Shown: positions 25,490 through 37,179 of the stretch, piece after piece
Layout: each line of letters opens with the position of its first letter
How positions within the stretch are numbered: position 1 is the first letter of the stretch
Origin: Lutjanus erythropterus
Lineage: Eukaryota; Chordata; Actinopteri; Lutjaniformes; Lutjanidae
Assembly (NCBI GenBank): GCA_020091685.1
Contig: CM034612.1
Location: forward strand, 27,458,655-27,522,654
DNA: 64,000 bases
Reading direction: 5' to 3'
The notes under the pieces: generated by a model
Told to the model about the DNA's origin: nothing
Databases searched by the model: none
Seen by the model: only the letters and a program-made list of their open reading frames with translations
Made by a program: the position numbers and the translations under genes

Positions 25490-26850
25490 TACATGTAATT
25501 GAAGTTTCAGCAGTGCAGCACCCTTGCATATACATAAATGAAAGAGAGGATAATGGACACATGTAGCTTTACTGGTGACATATTTTGACATCAATTTACA
25601 TGCAGAACAGGTTTCATAATATAATAGTATGTATTATTTTAATTAAATATAAGCAAATATATTTTATGTTGCCTATTAAATGATGGTTTACCTTTTACAA
25701 TGTGCGCATCCATGGGTGCAGCCATCATTGTGTGACATCAGACAACTGTTTCCTCATGAAGTTTGGGGTAGATGGATTTCTCCTGAATTTGTAAGTAGGA
25801 ACTCAGACTTTGAGTGACATTCCACTGTACTTTTTCGAGTAGAAAAAGGTCAGAAATATTTGGATTGAAACACAGCATGAGTCTTCCAGTTCTCAAGAAT
25901 TTGTAAATTCAAACTCCCAAGGACACAAGTATGAGTTTGGTTTACTTCTTGAAGGCAGAGAGTCTAGTCAGAGTATAGGCCTCAAGACCATAACCCTCAA
26001 ATTGTTGTACGCTTGGACAGTTCTACATTAACCCAGGCTCCTAAATCTTAAATCCAAGGCTGGCAAGCCCATAACCTAGTACCTCTCTGTGCTTGTTGCA
26101 TTAGATGTGAAAAAGTGTGTGGGTGTGGTTGACTCACCGCCAGTTCACCATTCTTGTTTCCCAACGTGAGTGTTCAGTTTAGAAGGTGAATACAAGTTCG
26201 AGATCATGCTTGTGTGGAAGATAAACTTGTTTGCTCAGTCTGTTTTTGTCTCCAAGATGTCTTGCCCTCGACATCTTCCTCCTGGTGTGTCCCATCCAAC
26301 TCAAACCTAAGAATCTGTGCAGAGTTTCTGCGTCAGAGCCACCCAAAGTGTGATGTCAGTTCTGACCCTGCATCCTTCAGCGTGCCAAAAACAGACCTCA
26401 TTCATTCTTGAGAACTGAGACAAAACCATATTTTGAGGGGATTTAGATTTTTACTCTTCAGTTATGATGGGAGAATATATTTTAAAACATCACACTCCTT
26501 GCTGTTAAACCTTGAAAACTCCGGAGAAACTACCGGAGATTACGTCTTACAGAGTTGACAAAATGTTACGTTTTCATTTCACACCATAGTCTTAGTGAGA
26601 TTCATTTTATTTTCTCTTCTCTCTTTTCTTTTAATGCTAATCAAAATACACATTTTAAACATAATTCTTATTTAGCTTAGATTTTGAAGGGCTACAGAGT
26701 TGACATGAGACACATCTGATAGCAGTATTATTTCATGAACGTGTCAGAAGTTGATCAAAATCTGGGACACAGCTTTAAAAGACACTATAAAGAAGGACAC
26801 ACACATCCCTGAGGCCCAGTGGGTTGGGTGCTGGATCACAAAATATCAAA
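25490..26850. other. Intron sequence, nothing recognised
   Basis: A/T-rich around 25600-25700. No transposon ends or exons identified. Confidence 0.4.
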
Positions 26851-26855
26851 TGCAT

Positions 26856-27092
26856 AAAAAAAAAAAAAAAATGCAGGATCCGCACACCAAAAGAGCTCCC
26901 GTATGAAAATTTATAAGGGTAATGTTTCGAGCTGGACACTCTTTCTCAGACTGCTACTCATTTATACAAAGTAGCCATTTTAAATACCCACAATGCATTA
27001 GATTACACCACATGGTCCAATAGCAACAAAGACAGTCCAGCAGGGACTAAATTTCTGATGTCTTTTGGTGTGTGGATCTTGCATTTTTTTTT
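26856..27092. mobile_element. MITE with ~30-bp terminal inverted repeats
   Basis: The left end is an A run followed by atgcaggatccgcacaccaa. The right end, on the minus strand, is an A run followed by atgcaagatccacacaccaa. The interior has cgagctggacactctttctc and agactgctactc. The element is about 237 bp and has no coding capacity. The target duplication is obscured by the A/T runs. Superfamily unknown. Confidence 0.7.
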
Positions 27093-27139
27093 CTCTTTTT
27101 ACACAACTTTAAAAATACAGGATTTCATGAAAAATCAAT

Positions 27140-27345
27140 TTTGAAACAAAGATGACTGTAATGAACAGAATAATATGTATAGCTGCATTAAAACAAATTA
27201 CACAGGACTGGATGAATGTTAGGTTACCATGTATTAATGCCTGGAAATTAACACTAGAAGACATTAAAGAACTGGAAAGAAGCAATAATCAGTTGAGCAA
27301 CAGAGAAGATGAATTCATAAGAAACTGGAATAAATAGGTCAAAGA
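27140..27345 (+). mobile_element. L1-like LINE ORF2 C-terminal remnant
   Basis: A 61-codon frame reads ALKQITQDWMN, then AWKLTLEDIKELERSN and EDEFIRNWNK. It resembles the extreme C-terminus of fish L1-type ORF2 proteins, where a K.I...W......W......I..ME.....F...W pattern precedes the stop. An A-rich, then polypyrimidine (27386-27418) stretch follows. The match is short, so confidence is moderate. Confidence 0.5.
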
Positions 27346-27385
27346 AACAGATGGAGTGAAATATTAAATTTACCTTGTTTCTCAC

Positions 27386-27418
27386 TTTTTTCTTTCTTTC
27401 TTTTCTTTCTTTTTGTTT
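27386..27418 (+). repeat. Polypyrimidine (TTTCT)n tract
   Basis: Runs of ttctttc / tttcttt. A polypurine counterpart, (AAAAG)n, is at 27631-27667. Confidence 0.9.
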
Positions 27419-27630
27419 TATTCCACTGTCTGTAAAAATGAAAACTGTATAAATGCAGCAGAACAAATTAAATGAGTCATGAACTTGACAACTTGTAATG
27501 GGAAAACCTGCAATAAAATAATAAAGATGCTTATAATATCACACTTTTATACCTATGTAATCAGTATGTCTCGTTAATTTTACATTTTGAAGGCTTGTCT
27601 TGGACAACATTGTTTCCTTGCACAGAGCAA

Positions 27631-27633
27631 GTT

Positions 27634-27665
<32 letters not shown>

Positions 27666-27667
27666 GC
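27631..27667 (+). repeat. (AAAAG)n tract
   Basis: An A run followed by four to five aaaag units. Confidence 0.95.
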
Positions 27668-27669
27668 CA

Positions 27670-28635
27670 AAAACCTTTAATAAAACAAATATTTAAACAT
27701 ATATAAATCCTTAAAGAATACATTTTCATCCCAAAAAAAGAAGGAAAAATGGAGTTTTGGTATGAATCACAATACCACTAAAGCTCAACAGCAGCCAGTC
27801 CAGCCTTTGGGAGCCAGTCTAAAATAAATATTGTTTATTGATTCTGATCAGTACAGGAACTAAACAAGACAAATATACACCATGTATTTTTGTGTTTTCC
27901 AATCTCCACTGTATCTATGCAGGATCTATATGGACACTTCTCTGTTAAATCATTTATAACAATTCATTCGTTCCTTATTTAAATAAACAATTTAAAAGTG
28001 TGTTATTAAAATATTACATTCCAGAACTCGTATTAATTTCATGAAGTTGTCAGTGAGGGCCAGAGCCACAACCTCCCAGTCACCCTGTGCAGTTTACAGC
28101 AAGGTGTGTACTCTACCAGGTTAGCTCGCTGTGGCCTCTATCATGTCGCTCCCTTAGGTGCCTGAGCTGACTTCCTGACTCACTGAGCTGTGCTGTGCTC
28201 ATGTTTACTGATGAGGAGACGCTGAGGAGGAGCACCAGGGGCCTGTGGCAGAAAACACACTCTGACAGCATGCACTGCACTGCCAGGTCAGCCAGCTAAC
28301 CAGCAGTACACTCAGGAGGTGTTTCACATGGTCAGCTGAAGAGCACTGCCACTGAATCGAATTGAATGATCATGAATACAATTGAAATAATATGAAGTAT
28401 GCACAGTGTAAGAGACCTCTGATAGCATGGTGGGCTCTGTCAATCACTCAACACAAGTAACAGTAGTAAAATAAAACAAAATTATATCCATCCATGTAGT
28501 AGAAACCATGTTTTTATTATAACTTACTTTCCCTGAAAACAGAGCCAAGAGGAGTCTGTCTACTTTTCTCTCAGACAACTTTTCTCTCAGACAGCTTGAA
28601 TTAGAATATGCTGGAATGTTATCAAAGAATATCTG
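27670..28635. other. Intron sequence, nothing recognised
   Basis: No transposon ends or exons. 28040-28330 is more G+C-balanced but shows no clear feature. Confidence 0.4.
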
Positions 28636-28639
28636 GTTG

Positions 28640-29030
28640 GAATAGCTGCTTAACACAGCTTTAAGCGAGTGATCAACAACTGCTAGGCTAAAAACAAGGT
28701 TTATATCGAGTCTGCTGCAGGTCACATTTTGTCCATTGCTGACTCAAAAACTGAAAACCATAGAAAAGTTTGCACTCACCTTAAACAGGAGCATCTGCAG
28801 TTTAATTTCATACCTGATATGTTGTGATCCACTGAAGTTAGGCATCATATAACATGAATAAATCCCTGTTTGTTTGTTTGTTTTTTTATCCTCACCACCA
28901 TCTTGACTGTGCCTACTGGCTGCTGCTGACACTGCTATGCATCTGTGCGGCTGCCATATTGGAGAGGTTATGACCTGATAGTAAACACATACAGTCTGTA
29001 TTGAGAGATGCAGACTCCAATACAAAATCA
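28640..29030 (+). repeat. Dispersed repeat, copy 1 (copy 2 at 48600-48870)
   Basis: Shared phrases in order: caactgctaggctaaaaaca, gtctgctgcaggtcacattt, aggagcatctgcag, catacctgatat, and a late block with ctgccatattgga and catgcagactcc-like words. Same strand in both places. Family unknown. The second copy has an extra catct array (48770-48805). Confidence 0.65.
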
Positions 29031-29154
29031 ATACAAAATTCTTAAACAATTATCATAAAAGTTGTTGAAATTAAATTCAGTTACTGGGGACAATCTAATC
29101 AATATAATCACCAACATGCAGCTCTGACCTGTGAACAGACAACATCAAGTGTCA

Positions 29155-29450
29155 GTTATTCAGAATTTCAGCTTGTGTGATTTTCTCCAAAAAGATTTCT
29201 GTATCTATTATATTGTTGTAAAGCTGCTTGGTTGCATTTAATATTCTAAATAAATAAAACAAACAAATAAACAACAAAATGTTCTTTATAATACAAAAAA
29301 GAAGAAAGAAAATAAATAAAATGTTCTATATAAATGACAAAAGGTTACAGGTAAACAACAAAGTGTTCCAAATAAATGACGAAATGATCTTAATAAATAT
29401 CTAAATGTTCTAAACAAACACAGAAATGCTCTAAATATTTTTTTTTTTAA
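29155..29450 (+). repeat. A/T-rich tandem array, copy 1 (copy 2 at 35860-36370)
   Basis: It opens with a unique leader (ttctgtatctattatattgt, then tgtaaagctgcttggttgc) found nearly identically at 35903-35945. Degenerate units of about 20-24 bp follow, around aaatgttctaaataaatgac. Confidence 0.8.
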
Positions 29451-29459
29451 ATGTTGGAC

Positions 29460-30935
29460 TTATTGTCCTGTTTATTGTTTATGAAAACTGACTATATTGT
29501 TAAAAAAAACACTACTAAAAACTGTGTAAATTTCTGCTGGTTGCATGTGGCAGTTATGATGAGACACTACTGAGTGACCTCTTGTAGTTTTTTTGCCTGT
29601 TGATTTCCTGGTGACGGTCACTGTCGTCATACCACCGTGTGATTTGCAACACAGACTCTCAGCAACAGATGGAGATTAAAGTGTCTCTGTGGTAAAGCAG
29701 TTCTGACAGGTAGTGTGCAAAGGTTTGCTTTCATCAGCGGCTCTGAGGACTGGGACTGAAGCAGGAACTGAGACACTGAAGCCTGTTGAAAGGCTGGCTG
29801 CTGAGCTGTTGCTCATTAACATTCTTGGATAATGTGAAAGAAATAAAATTTGGACAGGATAAGCCTTTGAAAAAAACAGCAGTTATCCTCAGGGCTGTGA
29901 TGAGCACAGGAGAGGATTTAAGTTTACACACAGCTCTGACACAATCATACAGAAGCATCCTCCAGCTGCTTCCACCTCTGGCCAGACCTCTGGCAGAGAG
30001 CTGTCCTTCTCTGGACCTGGATGATGTGATGAGGGCAGAATGCTGACGTCAGACCTAACACAGGAGAGGAAGGGTCTGGTTGCCAGCGGTAACCACATCC
30101 TTTAAGACAGCTGTGGATTATGGAAGCTGCTCTTCTGCAGTCTTAGCCTTCCAAGTTCATTTAGCGCTCCAGTGGGGGATAATAGATGTCTGCTTCACAG
30201 CTCTGATGGATTAATCTTGAAGGAAACAGCAAATGATGATTTGAGAACCAAAGAAACTTTTCAAGCATATTCACACTTTATGATTATAAAAAAAGAAAAA
30301 TCAGACATTCAGTTTTTTAGAAAGGAGTGTATGATTTAATTCTTAATATGAGATACAGTGACCAAGAAATTGGATTTTCAGTTGAAGCACTCACTTTTTT
30401 CTTTTTCTTTTTCTTTTTTTCTTTTTAGTATTTTGTCATTATACTTAGAGCAAAGGGAAGCAAAGCAGTGGAATAGAAGGATATACACATATACACACAC
30501 GTATACATACTCACTCACCCTCTGAGTGGTAAAGATAATGTATATATGTTGGCAATCTGCCAGAGAAGCATTAGGAAATAAAGGCACAATGACAAAAATC
30601 CAATATCGTGCTTCCATAATAAGTAATTGTAACAGTTCATACCATAATGCAAACAGTGGATATAGACAGAACTGGTTCTGTGCCAGCTTCAATGAATTGC
30701 TTTTATGACATAAATAACACGGGTCGCAATAATGAGACAAAAGTAGTTCTGACTCAGACACCTAGTTTAGACAATTAGAGAAGGAGTGAAGGTTGAAGTG
30801 TTCTCATGGGCGCTGACTTGAGTTGAACACTGTGGGGGCAAAAAAGGTCGGCCTGTGTAATGTTAAGGTGTGAGGCAGTGAGGAGTAGGGGGTGTTTTTC
30901 CAACACATTTTCTATCCTGGAAACAGAAGTACACT
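29460..30935. other. Intron sequence with one polypyrimidine tract
   Basis: A (TTTTTC)n tract at 30396-30425 and short tacaca/tatata runs near 30480. 29600-30130 has overlapping short frames on both strands, none recognisable. Confidence 0.4.
30396..30425 (+). repeat. (TTTTTC)n tract
   Basis: Five tttttc-type units. Confidence 0.9.
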
Positions 30936-30939
30936 ATCC

Positions 30940-31300
30940 TGATGTATGTGGGCTCCAAACCTGATCACTTTAGTGTTTTATCTAATGGTATTAATGATTA
31001 TTACTGAGGCAGAAGAATGTCATTTAAACATTAATCAGCATTATAATAATTGATATCAACTGTGTGGGCTACATGCAGTTTGACCTTCACTGCAGCTTCA
31101 TGTGAGGATGAAAAGCCAAATTCAGCCTGTGATCTGTCACTGTCTGACTGAACAGCCTCATGGGAGTGAGATTTTACAATTCTTCATATTTTAATCTTAA
31201 TGAAATTCTCTAAAACAAGTCAACTGGTGTTTTTAAATTCATGATATTGAGCTGGAACAGATTCCACATCTCCTTTGCGTTCAGAGGCTGCTGCTGAGCG
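30940..31300 (+). repeat. Dispersed repeat, copy 1 (copy 2 at 46670-46945)
   Basis: Shared order: a pure A/T start, gaggatgaaaagccaaattc, gcctgtgatctgtcactg, ttctctaaaacaagt, gagctggaacagattccaca and gcgttcagaggc. Same strand. The homology ends sharply after 'gttcagaggc' in both, suggesting a true element boundary. Family unknown. Confidence 0.65.
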
Positions 31301-31304
31301 CAGC

Positions 31305-32035
31305 AGACGGCTCCCACCATGCGCACTTCAATGTTCAACATAGTCAGCTTAATAAAGTTAATGATCACGCAGTGTTAAAAAGAAACACTCTTAAAAGCTC
31401 TCAGTCACTTGGTGTGAGGCTTTGGGTGGATTCTTCGGGATATTTTGGCATCTGTCTTCAGGGAGAGGCACTTTTTGCCACAGCCAGCTGCTGAAGGTAA
31501 ATTCATCACCTGCTACAGTCTTTCACCCAGATATGTTTTGGATTAAGTTTAAATCCAGTGTTCTGCTTTGAGCTTCACCTTAAATTTTGTCTGAGATTCC
31601 AAATGTCACAGCAAACCTCAGTCCAGCGGATTTTATCCCTCCAGCACAGAACACAATTTACATCCTCATTGTTGAATATTTTGAAGTATTTCCACACAAA
31701 GCTGGTGTCAGACATCGTGTTGTGTGTCTCATTCAGATAGTAGAGCCAAAAGTTACTGTATTAAGTGGATTAATGATAAGAGTGTTTGATTTCATGGGGC
31801 TTTGTGCTTGTTAACTTATTAATTAAAGTGCTCAGTGTGCTTGGCCTGTAACACATAAGCGCAACAAAACACACACTATCCCACATGAAAATAAATGTTA
31901 AGAATAATATATGACTTTATTTTCCTTTCCTGTCAAATGCCAATTAAATTAATTAGTCTATGGCTATTTTACAGTCGCATTTCTTCCTGCTTTGCCCTAC
32001 AATTGAGTGGTCTCTGCACCACCAACTTCAACTTT
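31305..32035. other. Intron sequence, nothing recognised
   Basis: Short frames at 31558-31814 do not resemble a known protein. Confidence 0.4.
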
Positions 32036-32039
32036 TGGG

Positions 32040-32590
32040 GGGCATAAAACCCAATGCCCCCTGTAGATGGAGCCTGTGAGTGTTCTATATCCTCAATTAG
32101 AGGTTGACAAATGAGTTGAATTTGGAAATGGACCCATGTAGGGTATGTTTAATTTTTTCCAGTTTCATGAGGCAAAGAACATCCACCATCCATTCTGAGA
32201 GTGTAGGCACTTTTCCACTTCAATAATACAAACCTTCTAGCCAGTTAAGTTAAGAAAGCAAAGAAGTTGCACTGAAATGTTGGCACTGTAGCATCTGGTG
32301 GGACGCCAAATAGGAAAGTAATATGTGAGGGCTGAAGCGGTGATAGAGGAACCTGAGGGAGTGTATTAAATACCAGTTTTCTAAAATGTAAATAAGAGGG
32401 GACAGGCCCAAAACATATGGATTAAATCAGGGCCTCTACGAGATAGGATACATGTTGGATTGAGATCTAGGTCAGTTCTAGTCAATCTATACCTGGTCCA
32501 GTGTGTCCTTTGGACAGTTTTACATTGCGTCAGTTCATGCCTAGCACAAATAGATGGATGGGTTAGGGTTAGGGTCCTCACCTATGTCAT
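32040..32590 (-). mobile_element. L1-like LINE ORF2 C-terminal fragment (broken)
   Basis: On the minus strand, 32581-32381 reads HELTQCKTVQRTHWTRYRL, then GPDLIHMFWACPLLFTF. This is the R.HWT....L...............L.HMFW.CP hallmark of the L1-type ORF2 C-terminal cysteine/histidine region. Further on, in another frame, come CFLNLTG and NWKKLNIPYMGPF-type words from the same domain's tail, with stops and frameshifts. The fragment is 5'-truncated. Confidence 0.82.
32560..32577 (+). repeat. Short telomere-like (GGGTTA)n
   Basis: gggttagggttaggg inside or at the 5' edge of the LINE remnant. Three units only. Confidence 0.7.
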
Positions 32591-32599
32591 GGGACCAAA

Positions 32600-32940
32600 C
32601 TGTTCTTAACATTTGTAGTTGCAGCACTCACTTTTGAGTTAAAAAAATAAATATATAAAACCACCCAACCCACAGCAGGTTGGCCTTCTTCCAAAAATGA
32701 TTCAATCTAATCCTGGTATTAACATGTGACCTGTATTTGGATAATGACATCTGATTACAGCCCCTCATATTTACACCTGTATAATTGTGTCTCAGTATGC
32801 TGATTAGCTATGTGCTGAGCAGGTGGTGGACAAACATGGTGTGTCTCAGGTTCAGGACTTGAGTGTTTGGTGACCTTTCAACTTGCTGGGAGGATGTGTT
32901 TTTTTCTTTAGAATGTATTAACATACAGATGTCATGTACA
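32600..32940. other. Intron sequence, nothing recognised
   Basis: No clear feature; may contain old repeat. Confidence 0.35.
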
Positions 32941-32949
32941 TCTAACCAG

Positions 32950-33345
32950 ATGTGGCAAAAATACACACATTCTGTACTCAGGTAGAAGTACAGATAGACT
33001 CTGGTAAAGGTAGAAGTACCAAATCAACTTCTTTACCACAGTGAAAGTGAAAAGTACAGGTTCTAAAATGTACTAAATTCTCCATGGTCGAGTCTCTCTC
33101 TCTATCTGCTTTGTACTGTTAGGACTTTTGTGTTGTTTTTGTCTTTCCTTTTTTTTCATCATTTTCCTCTTGTTACATCTTTATTGTCTTTTTACATTTT
33201 TTACATAACAATTCGCTTGTTAAATCTTGTTACACTGTCACATCAAAAAGACATACTCAAGTAAAGTACAGATGCCTGAAAAATCTGCTTAAGTACAGGA
33301 ATGAAGTATTTAAACATAGTGACTTCCAATCTCTGACACCTCCAC
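32950..33345. repeat. hAT-like repeat (CAGATGTGGCAAAAATACAC ... CTCTG)
   Basis: The left end is cagatgtggcaaaaatacac. The right end on the minus strand is cagagattggaagtcactat. Sub-terminal words are ctcaggtagaagtacagata and ctcaagtaaagtacagatgc. The flanks (acatctaa / acacctcc) match at only five of eight positions, so the target duplication is weak. The interior (33090-33240) is T-rich and may be a further insertion. Confidence 0.6.
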
Positions 33346-33479
33346 ATGTGCTCTGGACCATGTGATATCATTCTGATTGTAACATGTTTTGTGTGCTTTA
33401 ACACCTGCATTTAAATTATTTCTGATCCAGAGAAAATATCCAGCTACAAGACAGTAGTCTTATACATTTAAAAATGTTA

Positions 33480-34145
33480 CACACTCTATAACTCCAGGGA
33501 AAAATTACACAGCTTTTTGTAAAATCATGTCACACCTCAATCATTGCAAATCTATAACCAGTAATTTCACACATATCTTCTGGTCATGCAGTAAACTTTA
33601 TACTTATTGGAAAAGTATCTTTCATTGTTTTTCGGAGGCCTTTGGGAAGCACTGGGATCTGATCCACTCATAGTCATTCTTGGCGTAACCAATGCCCTGT
33701 CTTCTGCCAACAAGTATGAAAAAATTGCTGTTTGTTTGGAACAGTAATTGTAAAAAAGTTGATTTTGAGAGTGTGCAAATTGGACCGTGTACCCATGTAT
33801 GATTTGTGGATGAAATGACAAACACATACATTACATCTGCAGGGACTGAGATTCTTTAATGATGATAAAGTGAGCGTGTCCGACAATATCAGGGACCCTG
33901 TGTGGAACTTTTTCAGGGCAGATTGATGTTGTGTATTTGATGTAAAGAACATTGCTTTGTATCCTTTTTTAACTACCCACATATACCTTTGTATATTTAT
34001 CTTTGTAAAGTAGTAGCTCTGATTTAATTTGACTGCAGCTGTGATGTGCTGCTTTTGTGTTTTTCCCCCTTGTTTGTTGTCCTTTCTTCATTTGTTTATT
34101 GTCATATTTTTGTTAAGCAATAAAAGCAATAGAAAAACTATAAAG
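33480..34145 (+). mobile_element. L1-like LINE 3' end with AATAAA tail
   Basis: The plus strand reads CKSITSNFTHIFWSCSKLYT and YWKSIFHCFSEAFGKHWDLI. That is the HIFW.C..L..YW..I......G... pattern of L1-type ORF2 C-termini, also seen on the minus strand at 32381-32581. The frame then breaks. A later segment (GTEIL..., SDNIRDPVWNFF-type words) fits the extreme C-terminus. A T-rich 3' UTR and aataaaagcaatagaaaaac follow. Decayed and 5'-truncated. Confidence 0.65.
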
Positions 34146-34399
34146 CTACAGTCCAGCCACCACCATCCAGTTAGAGGTAGAACAATTTTAGGATGTTTAT
34201 AGTTATAATTATAGTTCTTGGTGTGGACAACCCTTTACTGTTCTTTGTGAACCTTCAAATGTCGAACGAAGTTGGATGTTGCATCTCTGTCTGTAAATTT
34301 GCATCACTTTGCATGCATTTTGCATGTTTTGCACACTGTAATTCATCTTGTGTTGACCTCATTGTAGTTTTTGAACATGAACAAAAAGATCTTTTGTAC

Positions 34400-34530
34400 A
34401 ATGTTTTCCGACTAGAGCTCCTAACATAACATTAGTCCATGGTTCTCTCCTGCAGCTTGATTAGATGCTGTCAGATTGGTTCAAGCAAAGTCGATCTGGG
34501 AAGTTAAAGTCTGTTCAAAGCAAAAAAGAA
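34400..34530 (+). repeat. 'CAAGTC' family core fragment, copy 3
   Basis: gagctcctaacataacatta, then ctcctgcagcttgattagat, tgctgtcagattggttcaag match the core of copies at 18950-19050 and 51600-51690. The CAAGTC-rich ends are missing. Confidence 0.6.
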
Positions 34531-34609
34531 GTTTTTCTTCTAAACATGTTAGAAAATAATTGCTGAAAACACATTAAGCTGTTCATGATTTCAGTGTTCG
34601 GGATTTTTT

Positions 34610-34790
34610 GGGTGGACCGGTGACGCACCAGAACCATGGTCCACCAACACTGTAGAAGCCCCACGAACAAACACATGAATGACACCACTTCCCTCTCCTC
34701 ACCTCCCTAACAGTCAGTTACAAACGTACCTTCAGCGACTTTCTTCAGCCCTGCAGTTCTCTTTAGCTCACCTTAGTTCCAAAACATTTT
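34610..34790 (+). repeat. Dispersed repeat, copy 2 of the 480-735 family
   Basis: Shares ccatggtccaccaacac, acacatgaatgacacc, ctcctcacctccc and gttacaaacgtaccttcag with the first copy in the same order. Confidence 0.65.
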
Positions 34791-35059
34791 TTATGCCAAT
34801 GAACATAATCCAGGCAGCAATTACACTGCCATCAAAATGTTCTGTGCAATAATTGACAGTTTAGTCATATATGAATGCATTTTTTAGTCGGGCAGGGTTA
34901 AATTAAGGTTTGTGCTTCTCTTAACTGAGCATCACTCACATTATAGGCTTGGATTTTTTCACTGCATGAGATGAAAAAGATTCAGTTCCAATCCATGTTT
35001 TATATTCAGCTGGTGAGTGATAGTTTTTTGCATTAATAGCTCTGTCATCTGTGAATTAT

Positions 35060-35290
35060 AATATCTTGTTATTTATTTCAGTGGTTAGATGCATTGATTT
35101 TGCCATAATCAATACATGACCTTTCTGTCCTCGTTCATCTCATCCATCACACAAACCAATATCAATTATTGTATATGCTAACTGCATCTCTAATGCAGCT
35201 GATGGAATTGGAAATGGGATGCTTTCTCAGCCTGTTTAAAGTCTGATTTTCAATATTCATGTTAACTTGCTTGAAGCAGTCGGTTAAATC
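35060..35290. other. Low-repeat segment, candidate conserved non-coding sequence
   Basis: Repeat-free and rich in TAAT/ATTG and CAAT cores (ccataatcaatacatgacct, ccaatatcaattattgtata). It has a small palindromic patch, gcatctctaatgcagctgatgg. Suggestive only. Confidence 0.2.
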
Positions 35291-35745
35291 AAAGGACCAG
35301 TTGCTAATGAGCAGGAAAGGCTACATGAGGACACATGAGATGTTAATATTAACTGAGCTGATTTAACAGGATGGGTTTTGAATCTAAAAAGTGTAATTTG
35401 GTGGAATTCTTGCTGTGTCTTATAGGTGGTGCATTTAGAATAGAATGCTTGTGTTAATCCACTCTTTGCTGCTCTATATTTGTCCATGTAGATAATCCTT
35501 TTCTGCATGTGAGCTTTTGCTCGAGCTGCTGAAAATAGCACTCGCATCCCCTTCTCCCCGGCTCCATTCAAAATGGATGGTGGAAGAATTGTGCCACATC
35601 CAGTGCACACAGTGGAGTGCGTGAGTCACGGTAGGCCGCGTGGATCAGTCTGCCAGAGCTCTGGGTTAGAGGATTTGTCTGTAAAAGGCACCCTTACTCT
35701 TTGATAACCTCACCCGCTCACTCGCTTTTCATTAGATCAGTCAGC

Positions 35746-35766
35746 AGGAGGAGGAGGAGGAGGAGA
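35746..35766. repeat. (GGA)n tract
   Basis: Seven GGA units. Confidence 0.95.
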
Positions 35767-35859
35767 GATGACGTCCACGGAGCTGCTGGAGCAGCATGGA
35801 GGCAGTTTTCCTCACTGCCTCTTTGCTTTTTCTTTACTTATTATTTCATTTCACTGAAA

Positions 35860-36370
35860 TTATTCAGAACTTCAGGTCTTGTGATTTTCTCCAAAAATAT
35901 AGATTTCTGTATCTATTATATTGGTGTAAAGCTGCTTGGTTGCTTTTAGTGTTCTAAATAAATAAAACAAATAAATAAATAAAAAATGCTCTTGACAAAT
36001 AATGAAATGGTCCAAATAAATAAATGTTCTTTATAATACAAAAGGTTCCAAATAAACAACAAAGTGTTCCAAATAAATCACAAAATGTTCACATAATATA
36101 AATACTTCAAATAAATGATATGTTCTGTATAATATAAAAAGTTCCAAATAAAGAAACAAAATGGTTCAAATAAATGATGAAATGTTCTATATAAGTAACG
36201 CAATATTCTAATTAAATAACAAAAGGTTCCAAACAAGTGACAAAATGTTCTATATAATAGAAAAGGTTCCAAATATGCAACAAAAAGGTTCAAATAAATG
36301 ACAAAATGTTCTAAATAAATAATAAGTTCTAGATCAATGACAAAATGTTATATATAAAAAAAACAAGACA
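35860..36370 (+). repeat. A/T-rich tandem array, copy 2
   Basis: Same leader as 29155-29240, then about 20 degenerate units such as acaaaatgttctaaataaat and aaaaggttccaaataa. It is longer than copy 1. The minus-strand frame at 36078-36293 is only this array translated. Confidence 0.82.
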
Positions 36371-36374
36371 AAAT

Positions 36375-36900
36375 GTAAATAACTAAAGTAAAATTATTCA
36401 GTAAACCATGTTTAACCATGTGATACATGTTGTAAAATGTGATGAGCCTTTGATAGATATATTTTGGCTATAGATTATAGGTGGAAGCAGCCTAACGTTG
36501 CTGCTAATAGGTTTTAAAGACAGAAGCTTTTTTTTGCAGATTCCTGATGATGCATGCTGCAGTCAGCAGCTTGGTGTTATTTTTAGTCAGGACACAGGGT
36601 TGAGTGTGGACTTTACTGCTGTCCTGGGGGTCATCACAGGCAGACAGCAAGTCTGACAGCCAGAGATGTGTTCGGGGAACAGACAGGCTTCTAAATCAGA
36701 CCATCATCTACAGAGTCTGTGATGCAGAGCTGGGACAAGGTACTGCTTACACACAGCTGTCAACGAGACCTCTTCTAACCACTTCACTGTGGCTGGTAAG
36801 AGAGAGTCATCACAACTGTAACATTCTTCTCTTCTTCTTCTTTTCCTCTCCTCTGAGATGTTCAGATGGATGTCAGTCTCATATCTGTGTTCAGGACAGA
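36375..36900. other. Intron sequence, nothing recognised
   Basis: No feature beyond a short TCT-rich tract at 36826-36848. Confidence 0.4.
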
Positions 36901-36904
36901 GCTT

Positions 36905-37110
36905 GAGTCAGGATGTTGTTAACGTAGCTTAGCGTAAAGACTGGAGTCATTGGGAAAAACCTAACCCAGCCTGACTCTGTTCAAAGTTCAAAAACACAAC
37001 TACTGACAGCTCTAAAGCTGACTGATCAACACAACCTAACCACCTAACCATTTGTTTAATCTGTATACAAACAGAAATGCAAAAACAACAAGTTGTGATA
37101 TTAAGGGGAA
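36905..37110 (+). repeat. Common fish dispersed repeat ('GCTTAGCGTAAAGACTGGA')
   Basis: Words in order: gcttagcgtaaagactggag, cctaacccagcctgactctg, ctctaaagctgactgatcaa, tttgtttaatctgtatacaa and acaacaagttgtg. They match, from memory, a repeat abundant in percomorph genomes. Class not assigned. Confidence 0.65.
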
Positions 37111-37179
37111 GAGATGAATCTGTTGAGCTCATTTGCTCTGGCAGATGTGTCTGACCTCCCTTCCATTCACACAGAATTC

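Larger units (their letters stand above)
34800..35855. other. Low-repeat intron sequence
   Basis: No transposon ends. A (GGA)7 tract is at 35746-35766. 35060-35290 is listed separately. Confidence 0.4.
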
